From Algiphilus sp. (GTDB taxonomy: Bacteria; Pseudomonadota; Gammaproteobacteria; Nevskiales; Nevskiaceae): a DNA stretch of 43,157 nucleotides. A model generated the notes under the pieces. That model was not told the origin of the DNA and made no database searches. It saw only the letters and a list, made by a program, of their open reading frames with translations. This document shows, in pieces, positions 33,402 through 40,581 of the stretch. The position numbers were made by a program, and so were the translations under genes. Location: positions 1 to 43,157 of the forward strand of contig JALEHA010000256.1 of NCBI GenBank assembly GCA_022763315.1, given 5' to 3'. Within the stretch, counting starts at the first letter, position 1. Every line of letters starts with the position of its first letter.

Positions 33402-34214
33402 CTACGCCTGGCTCCCCTGCGGCTCCTTCTGCACGGCCGCGACAGCAAAGCCATCTACGCCGGGTGTCACCCGCAACTGCGGTAGCGCCAAGGGCGCCAA
33501 GCGACCAGCCGCCAGCGCCTCTTCCAGATAAGCCGTGGTGCCCTCCGCGTCACGAAAATCGACCTCGTGCTTGTGCGGGGCAAGATCGTATTGCCACCAC
33601 TGCAACGCCAACAGGCGCTCGATGAGCGCGTCGTCGAAGCGCATGCGCTTCACGGTAGCGGGTATGCCGGCGGCGATCGCATACGGCGGTACATCGCGGT
33701 TGACGACGCTCCCCGCACCGATGATGGCGCCATCCCCAATGCGGACACCGCGCCGCACAATCACGCCGGCCCCAATCCACACCTCGTGGCCAATAACGGT
33801 CGTCAGCGGCACGCCATCGGTGTAGCGGTAGGATTCGCTGTCGTCCGGCCCGAGCCGCGCGAAATCAGCGTCGTCGTAGAGCGAGGGAAACTCTTCGGGG
33901 CGGGTGAAGCCGAAGGGGTGCGTTGTGAACCAGTCGCGCGGATGATCCGGAGCACCGATGATGGTTGATTCGGCGCACTGAAAATAGCGCCCGGTGTGGA
34001 CACGATAAAGGCTGGAACTGCCACGACCGTTCACGTAGCTAAACGCGCCGAAGCGGCAGTGCCGAATATGGCGCGGGCTGAACAGCCAGAGCGGGCGCTC
34101 GAACTCCAGGTGACCGGCGATACCGTTGCCGTCGCCGGCGTGGAGCCCGAAATCGCGCAGCTGCGCCACCGACAGTCCGTGCGCCGGCGTCACCTTGTCG
34201 AGCGATGCCTCCAT
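33402..34214 (-). CDS. CatB-related O-acetyltransferase (left-handed beta-helix, XAT type)
   Basis: This 270-residue protein is a hexapeptide-repeat acyltransferase. The C-terminal half shows the repeats [46 protein letters not shown], ending with [20 protein letters not shown] as in the Vat/CatB xenobiotic-acetyltransferase branch; the W-W pair follows the usual C-terminal helix. The insertion containing [13 protein letters not shown] is the family's active-site loop with the His region. Enzymes of this branch acetylate hydroxyl groups of sugars, antibiotics or other small molecules with acetyl-CoA. Being last in the PKS-led leftward array, it may decorate that product (inference). A GGAG lies about 12 bases before the ATG. 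Confidence 0.85.
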   Translation of the reverse strand: MEASLDKVTPAHGLSVAQLRDFGLHAGDGNGIAGHLEFERPLWLFSPRHIRHCRFGAFSYVNGRGSSSLYRVHTGRYFQCAESTIIGAPDHPRDWFTTHPFGFTRPEEFPSLYDDADFARLGPDDSESYRYTDGVPLTTVIGHEVWIGAGVIVRRGVRIGDGAIIGAGSVVNRDVPPYAIAAGIPATVKRMRFDDALIERLLALQWWQYDLAPHKHEVDFRDAEGTTAYLEEALAAGRLAPLALPQLRVTPGVDGFAVAAVQKEPQGSQA

Positions 34215-34240
34215 CGCGCTACGCGCTCCTGCGCCCGGCT

Positions 34241-35101
34241 TCAGGCCGTTGCAGGCTTGCGGGCGCTGACCAGCACGTAGTCCTCACCGGCGTCCACATA
34301 GAATTGCAGCCGTTCGCACACGCCTTCGAGGGCTGCGCGTCGCTCGCCTTCCGCCTGTTCCGCATAGCGGCGCAGCGCCGAGATGAAGGGGATACGGGTT
34401 TGCTCAAGGATGGATTCGACGCGCACCTCCTCGAACCCGATATCGCGCAGGATGCGGCTGTACGCATCCGCATCGTAGGCGTTCACGGGCATGTCCAGAT
34501 ACTGCCCGCTTAGCAAGGCGCGATTGCCGCGCATATAGCTGCGGGGGTCGACGCCGCGCTTGGGGATCATGTCGGTCAAGGCAAGCCGGCCACCCGGCGT
34601 CAAGACGCGGAAGGCTTCCGCCAGGAAGGTCGCGCGCGTGTCAAAGTGAAAGGCGCATTCCACCGACACGACCGTGTTGAAGCTGCCGTCTGCGAAGTCC
34701 AGCGCAGTGGCATCTCCTAGCTGCAGACGAATGCTGTCGGCGAAACCGCATTGTGCGACGTAGTCGCGCCCCGTTTCGATACGCACGTCCGTGACATCGA
34801 TGCCGATCACGCTTTGCGGCTTATGGCTGCGCGCGAAGACCACCGGGCCGGCGCCGTAGCCGCAGCCCACATCGAGTACGTGCGACGAGGGCCCCATTTG
34901 CGCAGTGCTAGCCACCAGACGCGTCAACGCCTCGGCGGCGCCTTCAATGCTTTGATTCGGCTCGACCCAGTAGCCGTAGTTGGCAAAGGGCTGTTCGCCG
35001 AAGAGATCCCCCCGCGCAGTATGTCGCGCCCTGTAGTGCGCGATCACCGCCTCGCGTGATGCGTTGTTTGCTGGGCTATCGTCGGTCGTTGAAACGGGCA
35101 T
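34241..35101 (-). CDS. Class I SAM-dependent methyltransferase (natural-product/tocopherol type)
   Basis: This 286-residue protein has SAM motif [18 protein letters not shown], an acidic residue after the second strand ([14 protein letters not shown]), and [50 protein letters not shown], which matches Methyltransf_11-type C-, N- and O-methyltransferases such as those acting on polyketide sugars or tocopherol. [23 protein letters not shown] before motif I is typical of that group. A Shine-Dalgarno AGGGGAG precedes ATG 35101. It lies 26 bases upstream of the acetyltransferase and 43 bases downstream of the lipoprotein esterase. The substrate is unknown. Confidence 0.88.
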   Translation of the reverse strand: MPVSTTDDSPANNASREAVIAHYRARHTARGDLFGEQPFANYGYWVEPNQSIEGAAEALTRLVASTAQMGPSSHVLDVGCGYGAGPVVFARSHKPQSVIGIDVTDVRIETGRDYVAQCGFADSIRLQLGDATALDFADGSFNTVVSVECAFHFDTRATFLAEAFRVLTPGGRLALTDMIPKRGVDPRSYMRGNRALLSGQYLDMPVNAYDADAYSRILRDIGFEEVRVESILEQTRIPFISALRRYAEQAEGERRAALEGVCERLQFYVDAGEDYVLVSARKPATA

Positions 35102-35144
35102 CGTGCTCCCCTAAGTGCTCTTGTCTTTCGGCCCCGCTGTCGCC

Positions 35145-36731
35145 TCAGCGCCGCCCGGCAGCCTGTTGCAACAGGTCGAACCCCTGAATCGTAGCGTCGA
35201 AGTCCCGGCTAAGCGGCCCGAAAACATTGAAATCGATGCTGCTCTGATCATCGTAGCCAGGCCAATGGTGGCCACCGTTGCTGATGGTCACGAGCAGACT
35301 ACTTGTTCCGCGACCGTTGTTGCATTCATCGAATTGTTCAATGATGACGTCGCCCGCTGAGTCCCCGCCAACGGTGTCGCTGCGCACCACCGTCTCTCGC
35401 AGCGGCCCTTTACAGCCATTATTGGGACCAAAGACATCAATAAACAGACCCTCGTCACTCCCGAGCACCGGGATCAGGGCGCTGAGCCCCAAAAGAGTAT
35501 CCAACAGGCTCTGGTTCTGGGCGCTCTCGAAGGAGTCGGCGATGTCGGCGGCTGCCGGATCCTCGAAGGATTCCGCGGAGATATCGGTGGGCACACCCAG
35601 CCCAAGCAGGTCCAGGCTCCCAGGGCTGAGCAGCCCGGACAGCAGCCCCGGTCCGCCGCCACCCCGCACCGGGTAGGTCAAGCCGCCGCCGTAGGGGGCC
35701 AGCACATCCAAGGTGCCATGGACCTGGACCGTGCCAATGGGCGCGCCATTCTTGCAGCCTTCGCCCTCCCCCGGTCCGACACTGCCGGCCACGATCAGCG
35801 CTGCATCGAAAACATCCGGACGGCGACAAGCGAAGCGCCCGGCATAGATGCCGCCGTTGGACAAACCGCTGACGTAACGCGGCAGATCCTGACCGCCGAA
35901 GCTGGCAAAGGCGTCGAACATCGCCAGTTCGATGTAGTCGAGGTTGTCTTCCACCGATGCAAAGTTGAAGGCAAGACTGCCAAGCAAGCCCGGTAACAGG
36001 CCCTGCGTCAGGCCGTCAAGCAGACTACCCAAGCCGCTCAGAGGGAACCCAGCATCCTCGGCGGCCGAAAGCAGTTCGTTGTCTTCGTTGAGCAGCCCCA
36101 GCTGCGCCAGCGCATCATTCAGCGGCAGGCCGCTGAGCTGATCGTTGATGGTGTCGGTTATGGTGCTTTGTGGCCAGTTGCCCGTGGGAGAGCCGGGCAG
36201 AATGATCATTACATTGCGCGCCTTCACCAGCTCGGCCTTGCGCATCAGAGCGGCGTAGGTGGCAGCGGCCGTCTGCGGATCACGGCCGAGCTGACGGAAA
36301 TGCAGGCTGACCAGCACGCTGCTTGGCGCACGCCCGACGGGCTTCAGGACGATGTAGTCCAGCGTGTTCGAAAAACTGTTTTCGACCCCCGTCTTTGAGA
36401 CAACCTCAACCTGGACGCCGTCGCAGGACGGCACCTCGTCAAAGCCAAAGCCAAGCTGGCTGGACTCACTCTTCGGGCACTGTTCGTGGTAGCGCGGTGC
36501 GCAGTCCTCGCCGCTTTCCACGCGCTGCGTTGAGAACTCGCTGTGGCAGCTGCGCGCACTCGAGGGACCCGACGGCGCGTCAAGGCCACCTTGCCCCGGC
36601 GCAGAAGGGCCGCCGCTGGCACCACCGCCGCCGCCACCGCAAGCGGCCAGCATCGACGCCAATGCGACCCCCAACAGACAACGTCGCCAGGCGCCGGCGG
36701 GAGGGGGAAGCGTCGATACGAGCTGTGTCAT
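35145..36731 (-). CDS. Large PHB-depolymerase/feruloyl-esterase-like lipoprotein
   Basis: This 528-residue protein has a lipoprotein signal ending SMLAAC (Cys31) followed by a glycine stretch and a Ser/Pro/Gly linker, as in surface lipoproteins. The alpha/beta-hydrolase part shows VSGLSNGGIYAGRFACRRPDVFDAALIVAG (nucleophile Ser in GLSNG) and a catalytic-His-like SNGGHHWPGYDD near the end. Between strand 1 and the nucleophile is a long Leu/Gly-rich insertion (around DQLSGLPLNDALAQLGLL to PGLLGSLAFN), making it much longer than the downstream-type enzyme of 305 residues. ATG 36731 is chosen because the signal peptide begins there and AGGAA lies upstream. Likely extracellular or periplasmic ester hydrolysis; the substrate is unknown. 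Confidence 0.82.
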   Translation of the reverse strand: MTQLVSTLPPPAGAWRRCLLGVALASMLAACGGGGGGASGGPSAPGQGGLDAPSGPSSARSCHSEFSTQRVESGEDCAPRYHEQCPKSESSQLGFGFDEVPSCDGVQVEVVSKTGVENSFSNTLDYIVLKPVGRAPSSVLVSLHFRQLGRDPQTAAATYAALMRKAELVKARNVMIILPGSPTGNWPQSTITDTINDQLSGLPLNDALAQLGLLNEDNELLSAAEDAGFPLSGLGSLLDGLTQGLLPGLLGSLAFNFASVEDNLDYIELAMFDAFASFGGQDLPRYVSGLSNGGIYAGRFACRRPDVFDAALIVAGSVGPGEGEGCKNGAPIGTVQVHGTLDVLAPYGGGLTYPVRGGGGPGLLSGLLSPGSLDLLGLGVPTDISAESFEDPAAADIADSFESAQNQSLLDTLLGLSALIPVLGSDEGLFIDVFGPNNGCKGPLRETVVRSDTVGGDSAGDVIIEQFDECNNGRGTSSLLVTISNGGHHWPGYDDQSSIDFNVFGPLSRDFDATIQGFDLLQQAAGRR

Positions 36732-36812
36732 GAGATTCCTGTCTGGTGAAGGGCGGCACACATGGCGCCGCCGCCGTGACGGTGCCCGCACACCCCGGCG
36801 AGAATGGACCGA

Positions 36813-36818
36813 ATTGTA
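36813..36818 (-). promoter_or_regulatory. Candidate -10 element upstream of the lipoprotein esterase
   Basis: On the minus strand TACAAT (36818-36813) matches five of six consensus positions and lies about 82 bases before the ATG, in the 111-bp gap. No good -35 is visible. It would give the last three genes of the leftward array their own transcript. Confidence 0.35.
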
Positions 36819-36842
36819 GCGCCGGTCACGGGCATCGAGGGC

Positions 36843-37760
36843 TTATTTACTCGCGGAAAAAAAGTTGAGGATCGTGGCGGTGGCGTCGAAGTCCGCGCGG
36901 TTGGGCCCCAGCAATGCCTTCAAATAGGTCTTGCCGCCCGGCCACTGGTGTCCGACGCCGTCCAGCACGCACCACTGCACGGCGCCCTGTGCGCATCCAC
37001 TGCGCTTCTCGCAGCCGCCCCCAAGGCTCGCTGCCTTGGCCACGTTGTCATCACAACGGTTACGCTTGGCAAGCACCTTGACCTGGTCGGCGATCGAGGG
37101 GCGATAGTTTTCCTTGAACATGCCGCCTTGCCAGGGAATGCGCTCGTCTTCTTTGCCGACGATGAGCAGGGCCGGAATGGCGGCCGCGCCTGGACAGTTA
37201 TCGATCATGGGACCGCCCGCCACCGGGGCGATGGCGTTGAATAGCGCGGGGGACTCACAGGCAATGCGATGGGTCATCATCGCGCCATTGGAGAAGCCGG
37301 TGCCGTAGACGCGATCGTCATCGATGCAGGCCGACTCGCCCAGCTTGGCGACCAGCTTCTCGACAAAGCCGACATCGTCAATCTTCTGCTCCATCGGCTT
37401 ACCGCAACAGCTACCGGCGTTCCAGGCGCGCGAGACGCCGTCCGGGTAGACCACGGCAAAGCCATGCTTTGCCGCCGCCTGGTCGAGACCGGTCTGCTCG
37501 GCCATCAGCTCACCGGTCCCCCAACCGCCGTGCAGTGCGACGACCAATGGCAGCGGCTTGTCCGCAGAGCCCGTTGCGGGGACAAACAGACGATAACTGC
37601 GATCCCTGCCTTGATGTTTCACGCTGCCCTGCTGCGCCTGATCGCGCGCCGCACAGACGTCCGCAGCGGAGGCCGGACCCGTGTTGACCGCACAGGCCGC
37701 CATGCCGAGGGCAAGCACGACGCCGCCCATGCTGCTCTTGAGTGTCGAATACTGGATCAA
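36843..37760 (-). CDS. PHB depolymerase family (LpqC-like) esterase, exported
   Basis: This 305-residue protein has signal-like N-terminus MIQYSTLKSSMGGVVLALGMAACAVNTGPASAAD; the MAAC box suggests a lipoprotein with Cys23. RSYRLFVPATG and LPLVVALHGGWGTGE are the first strands, VYGTGFSNGAMMTHRIACESP carries the nucleophile Ser in GFSNG, and GVGHQWPGGK the catalytic His. PAWNAG-like RAWNAGSCCGKP is a family signature. These enzymes hydrolyse short polyhydroxyalkanoates or feruloyl/aryl esters. ATG 37760 overlaps the alpha/beta hydrolase stop as ATGA. It is a shorter relative of the 528-residue lipoprotein downstream. Confidence 0.88.
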   Translation of the reverse strand: MIQYSTLKSSMGGVVLALGMAACAVNTGPASAADVCAARDQAQQGSVKHQGRDRSYRLFVPATGSADKPLPLVVALHGGWGTGELMAEQTGLDQAAAKHGFAVVYPDGVSRAWNAGSCCGKPMEQKIDDVGFVEKLVAKLGESACIDDDRVYGTGFSNGAMMTHRIACESPALFNAIAPVAGGPMIDNCPGAAAIPALLIVGKEDERIPWQGGMFKENYRPSIADQVKVLAKRNRCDDNVAKAASLGGGCEKRSGCAQGAVQWCVLDGVGHQWPGGKTYLKALLGPNRADFDATATILNFFSASK

Positions 37761-38623
37761 ACCGTTGTCTCCTTGCGTTGTGCGTCCAGGAATTCCGCGA
37801 CCAAGCGTGCGACTTCCGAGGCATGGCTGAGCGGAAAGAAGTGGCCCGCCTCGGCAATGCGTTGCAATGTGGCATCGGGCAGACAGGCCGCCAGCGCCTC
37901 TCCGCTGGGCAAATTGCGCGAATGCGCACCGTAAAGCAGCTGCACCGGGATATCGAGGCTCTGTAGCTGCTCACGCTCCGCGCCGCGCTGCAGAAAGTCG
38001 TCGCGTGCCGTGGTCCGGTCGAGCAAACGACAAAAGGCCATCGCGCCGCGCTTTCCGCCTTTGCCGTCCGCAAAGGGGGTGAAAGGGTCGCGCTGACTGG
38101 GTGTGAAGCCCGCCGTACGCAACCGTGCCATCGCCTCCAGAAAGGCAAAACCGATCTGTGGCTCCTGATACCAGTCACGACCATCTGCGCGCGCCACCTC
38201 CTGCTCGAAAGCAGTGAGGTGCGGCGCGTCGGCGAGCCACTGTTCCGGCTGCAGGCTGTTGATGCGAGCATCCATCAGCACCAGCGCACGCAGCCGCGCC
38301 CGGGGCGACACCGCATACTCCAGCGCCACCGAGCCGCCATAGCTATGCGCGATGACCGCGAGCGGATCCAGATCGAGGTTATCGATGACCGCCGCAAGAT
38401 CCTGACCCATGTCACGCGCCGCATAGCCACTGGGCGGCATATCCGAATAGCCATGGCCACGCAGATCGAACAGGGTGACGCGATAGTGCGTCCGAAGCTG
38501 TTGCGCCAGACTGGCATACCAGAAGGCGCGGTTGGTGGCGAGGCCGTGCACCAGCACGATGTCCGGTCCCTCGCCCAGCTGCTGCCATGCAAGCCGGGTA
38601 CTTCCGGCCTGCACGAAGCTCAT
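37757..38623 (-). CDS. Alpha/beta hydrolase
   Basis: This 288-residue cytosolic protein shows the fold clearly: IVLVHGLATNRAFW (oxyanion HG), VTLFDLRGHGYSD, nucleophile elbow VIAHSYGGS with Ser94, IPVQLLYGAHSRNLPSGE (acid region) and AEAGHFFPLSHASEVA with the catalytic His. Oddity: the elbow reads AHSYGG, with Ala in place of the first Gly of GxSxG. It is translationally coupled on both sides: ATG 38623 overlaps the ACP stop and its own stop overlaps the next ATG. A thioesterase or ester-hydrolase role on an ACP-bound product is plausible (inference). Confidence 0.88.
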   Translation of the reverse strand: MSFVQAGSTRLAWQQLGEGPDIVLVHGLATNRAFWYASLAQQLRTHYRVTLFDLRGHGYSDMPPSGYAARDMGQDLAAVIDNLDLDPLAVIAHSYGGSVALEYAVSPRARLRALVLMDARINSLQPEQWLADAPHLTAFEQEVARADGRDWYQEPQIGFAFLEAMARLRTAGFTPSQRDPFTPFADGKGGKRGAMAFCRLLDRTTARDDFLQRGAEREQLQSLDIPVQLLYGAHSRNLPSGEALAACLPDATLQRIAEAGHFFPLSHASEVARLVAEFLDAQRKETTV

Positions 38624-38922
38624 GAAAACTGCCCGTGCAGAAAGTCGGCGATGGCGCCCACCGAGAGATCATCGACATAGCGCCCGTCCTTCATCAGCAC
38701 TTGCTCGAAGGGCAGCTTGCGCTTGCCGAAGGTCTCCTCAATGGCGACCACGAGCTGGATGATGTCAATGGACTCGAACTCCAGATCGGCCAGCAACAGC
38801 GTATCGCGACCGATCTCTTCCTCGAGTTCAATGTCCCAGTCCTCAATGAAATCCTCCAGCACATCCTTGAGTCGCTGCAGGATGGCCTCAGGCGGGATGC
38901 TTGCGTTACTGGTCGTTGTCAT
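38620..38922 (-). CDS. Discrete acyl carrier protein
   Basis: This 100-residue acidic protein has the ACP fold. The phosphopantetheine site is Ser51 in DLEFESIDIIQL, a DSL-type motif with Glu before Ser as in many specialised ACPs. It is followed by LVVAIEETFGKRKLPFEQV and VDDLSVGAIADFL, the third and fourth helices. The adjacent synthase fragment shows no internal carrier domain but has its own phosphopantetheinyl transferase, so this ACP is the probable substrate of that transferase and the carrier for the synthase (inference). It lies nine bases after the phosphodiesterase gene. Confidence 0.92.
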   Translation of the reverse strand: MTTTSNASIPPEAILQRLKDVLEDFIEDWDIELEEEIGRDTLLLADLEFESIDIIQLVVAIEETFGKRKLPFEQVLMKDGRYVDDLSVGAIADFLHGQFS

Positions 38923-38931
38923 CGCGGGAGC

Positions 38932-40536
38932 CTACTCCATGTAGCCGAGCATCTGAAGCTGCTCGATGATCTGTTGTTTCTCGCTCTCGTCCATCTCTTC
39001 GATGTCGCGCTGACCCGCCGCAGCCACCGTGGCGGCGCCAACGACGATGGGGTTCGTGGACAGCCATTCACGGTCGTAAAAGGGCTTCGGCACCTTGCCT
39101 TCCAGGTCCTCCGGCACCGGCAGGCCCATGCTGTGAAGCAGCATGCTGGGCACGTCCGCAATCTTGCGCCGCGGGGTCATGCCCTTGGCGGCGATGCCCT
39201 TGCCATAAGCCATCAGGATGCCGTCCGGGTGGTGCGTGCCGGCCGGGCGATCGCGCTTGACCACTGCCGGCTCGCGATGACGGATGGACACAAAGCCATG
39301 GTCATGCAGCACCAGCGTCAGATCGGCGGCGTGTTTCATATACGGCCCAGGGAACCAATCCTCGCGCTTGAGCACGTCAATGATCATCGGCTCCCCTTCG
39401 GGATTCTTGAGCGCCTTGAGATCCTCGATCAACTTGTCGCGAAAGGTCTCGTATTCCTCCGGCTGAATCCCGGGGTCGCCTTCCTTTTCTGCGACACGGA
39501 TGTGGATGCCGTTGGAGCTGGGCGTACGGCAGTAGGCCAGCGTCTGGTCCCAGTCCAGATTCGCGAAATCGGAGGCCTCGCGCCGCTTGGCCTGCTCGGA
39601 ACCGTCGTCCTCGGCCCACTTCAGATAACCCAGATCACCCAGATAGGTATTGATGCGGAGCTGGTCGAACTGCGCCGTGAACCCGTGATCCGAACAGAAG
39701 AAGACGCGCGCTTCAGGCCCCGCGGTTTCCACCAGGCTCTGAATGAAGCCGTCGAGCTTACGGAAGTACTCGACACAGACGTCGCGCATACGCTGCTGCC
39801 AGGGCGTCGGTGTCTCGGACAACAGTGCCGGATCGAGAAACTCCCAGGCCTGGTGCTGGATCTTGTCGACGCCGTCGAACATCACCGCCAGCAGGTCCGG
39901 CTGCTCGTTGCGCAGCACGTAGTCAGCAACCCGATACCACTGCTCTTCGCGCGGCAGGTGGTAGCGCACCCAGTTTTCGGTGGCGTCCTCGTCCAGCGAC
40001 TCCATGGCCTGCTTCTCGGATTCGAAGTCCCAGGCCAGCTCCTTCGGGTCGAAACCCGGAATATCCTGCTTCATGCGCTCGAAGAGCTCACGCGGATGCG
40101 TGTTGCGGCGCATGTGCTTGGCCGGAATGAAGCCCGGCACGCTGCACCCATTGATGTTTTCGGGCGGCGGCGCAGTCAGCGGAAAATTGAGACAGGCCAC
40201 CTTCTTGCCCTGGCGCGACGCGATCTGCCAGATCGTCTCCGCGTCGATGTCGCGGCTGTCATACAGCGTCCAGTACACCTCTCCGCCGTGATCCTCGGAG
40301 CGGATGAAGTCGAAGACGCCGTGTACACCCGGCCCCCGTCCGGTCTGCATCGTCGTCCAGGCCGGCGGTGTCAGCGGGTTGGGTGTGCTGCGCAGCTTGG
40401 CGCGCGTGCCACCTTCCATCAATTGCTTCATGAAAGGCATCACAACACCAACGCCCGGTTGCTCCGCCGTCAGGTGGTCGAGAACCGTGTAGGTACAGCC
40501 ATCAAGGCCGATAAAGAGCGTTGAAGTCTTGCTCAT
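38932..40536 (-). CDS. Alkaline phosphatase superfamily protein (type I phosphodiesterase/nucleotide pyrophosphatase-like)
   Basis: This 534-residue protein has no signal peptide and appears cytoplasmic. Metal-binding landmarks are Asp12 in LFIGLDGCTYTVL, a nucleophile Thr at 61 or 62 in PPAWTTMQTG, the DH pair in FFCSDHGFTAQFD, and GTHHPDGILMAYG with His. The final part, DVPSMLLHSMGLPVPEDLEGK, matches the C-terminus of such phosphodiesterases. Family members hydrolyse phosphate mono- or diesters such as nucleotide-linked or glycerol-phosphate groups. Its place between the synthase and the ACP suggests that it acts on a phosphorylated or phosphopantetheine-linked intermediate, but that is a guess. 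Confidence 0.86.
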   Translation of the reverse strand: MSKTSTLFIGLDGCTYTVLDHLTAEQPGVGVVMPFMKQLMEGGTRAKLRSTPNPLTPPAWTTMQTGRGPGVHGVFDFIRSEDHGGEVYWTLYDSRDIDAETIWQIASRQGKKVACLNFPLTAPPPENINGCSVPGFIPAKHMRRNTHPRELFERMKQDIPGFDPKELAWDFESEKQAMESLDEDATENWVRYHLPREEQWYRVADYVLRNEQPDLLAVMFDGVDKIQHQAWEFLDPALLSETPTPWQQRMRDVCVEYFRKLDGFIQSLVETAGPEARVFFCSDHGFTAQFDQLRINTYLGDLGYLKWAEDDGSEQAKRREASDFANLDWDQTLAYCRTPSSNGIHIRVAEKEGDPGIQPEEYETFRDKLIEDLKALKNPEGEPMIIDVLKREDWFPGPYMKHAADLTLVLHDHGFVSIRHREPAVVKRDRPAGTHHPDGILMAYGKGIAAKGMTPRRKIADVPSMLLHSMGLPVPEDLEGKVPKPFYDREWLSTNPIVVGAATVAAAGQRDIEEMDESEKQQIIEQLQMLGYME

Positions 40537-40581
40537 GACGTAGGGGATCCTTGCACAAATAAATGATGGTATGTGGTTGCC

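Noticed and set aside
38635..40524. A 629-codon open frame on the plus strand opposite the phosphodiesterase and ACP genes
   Set aside because: It is antisense to genes with clear motifs (GLDGC, SDHGF, LEFESIDII), has no recognisable domain, and its composition is that expected of a GC-rich complementary frame.
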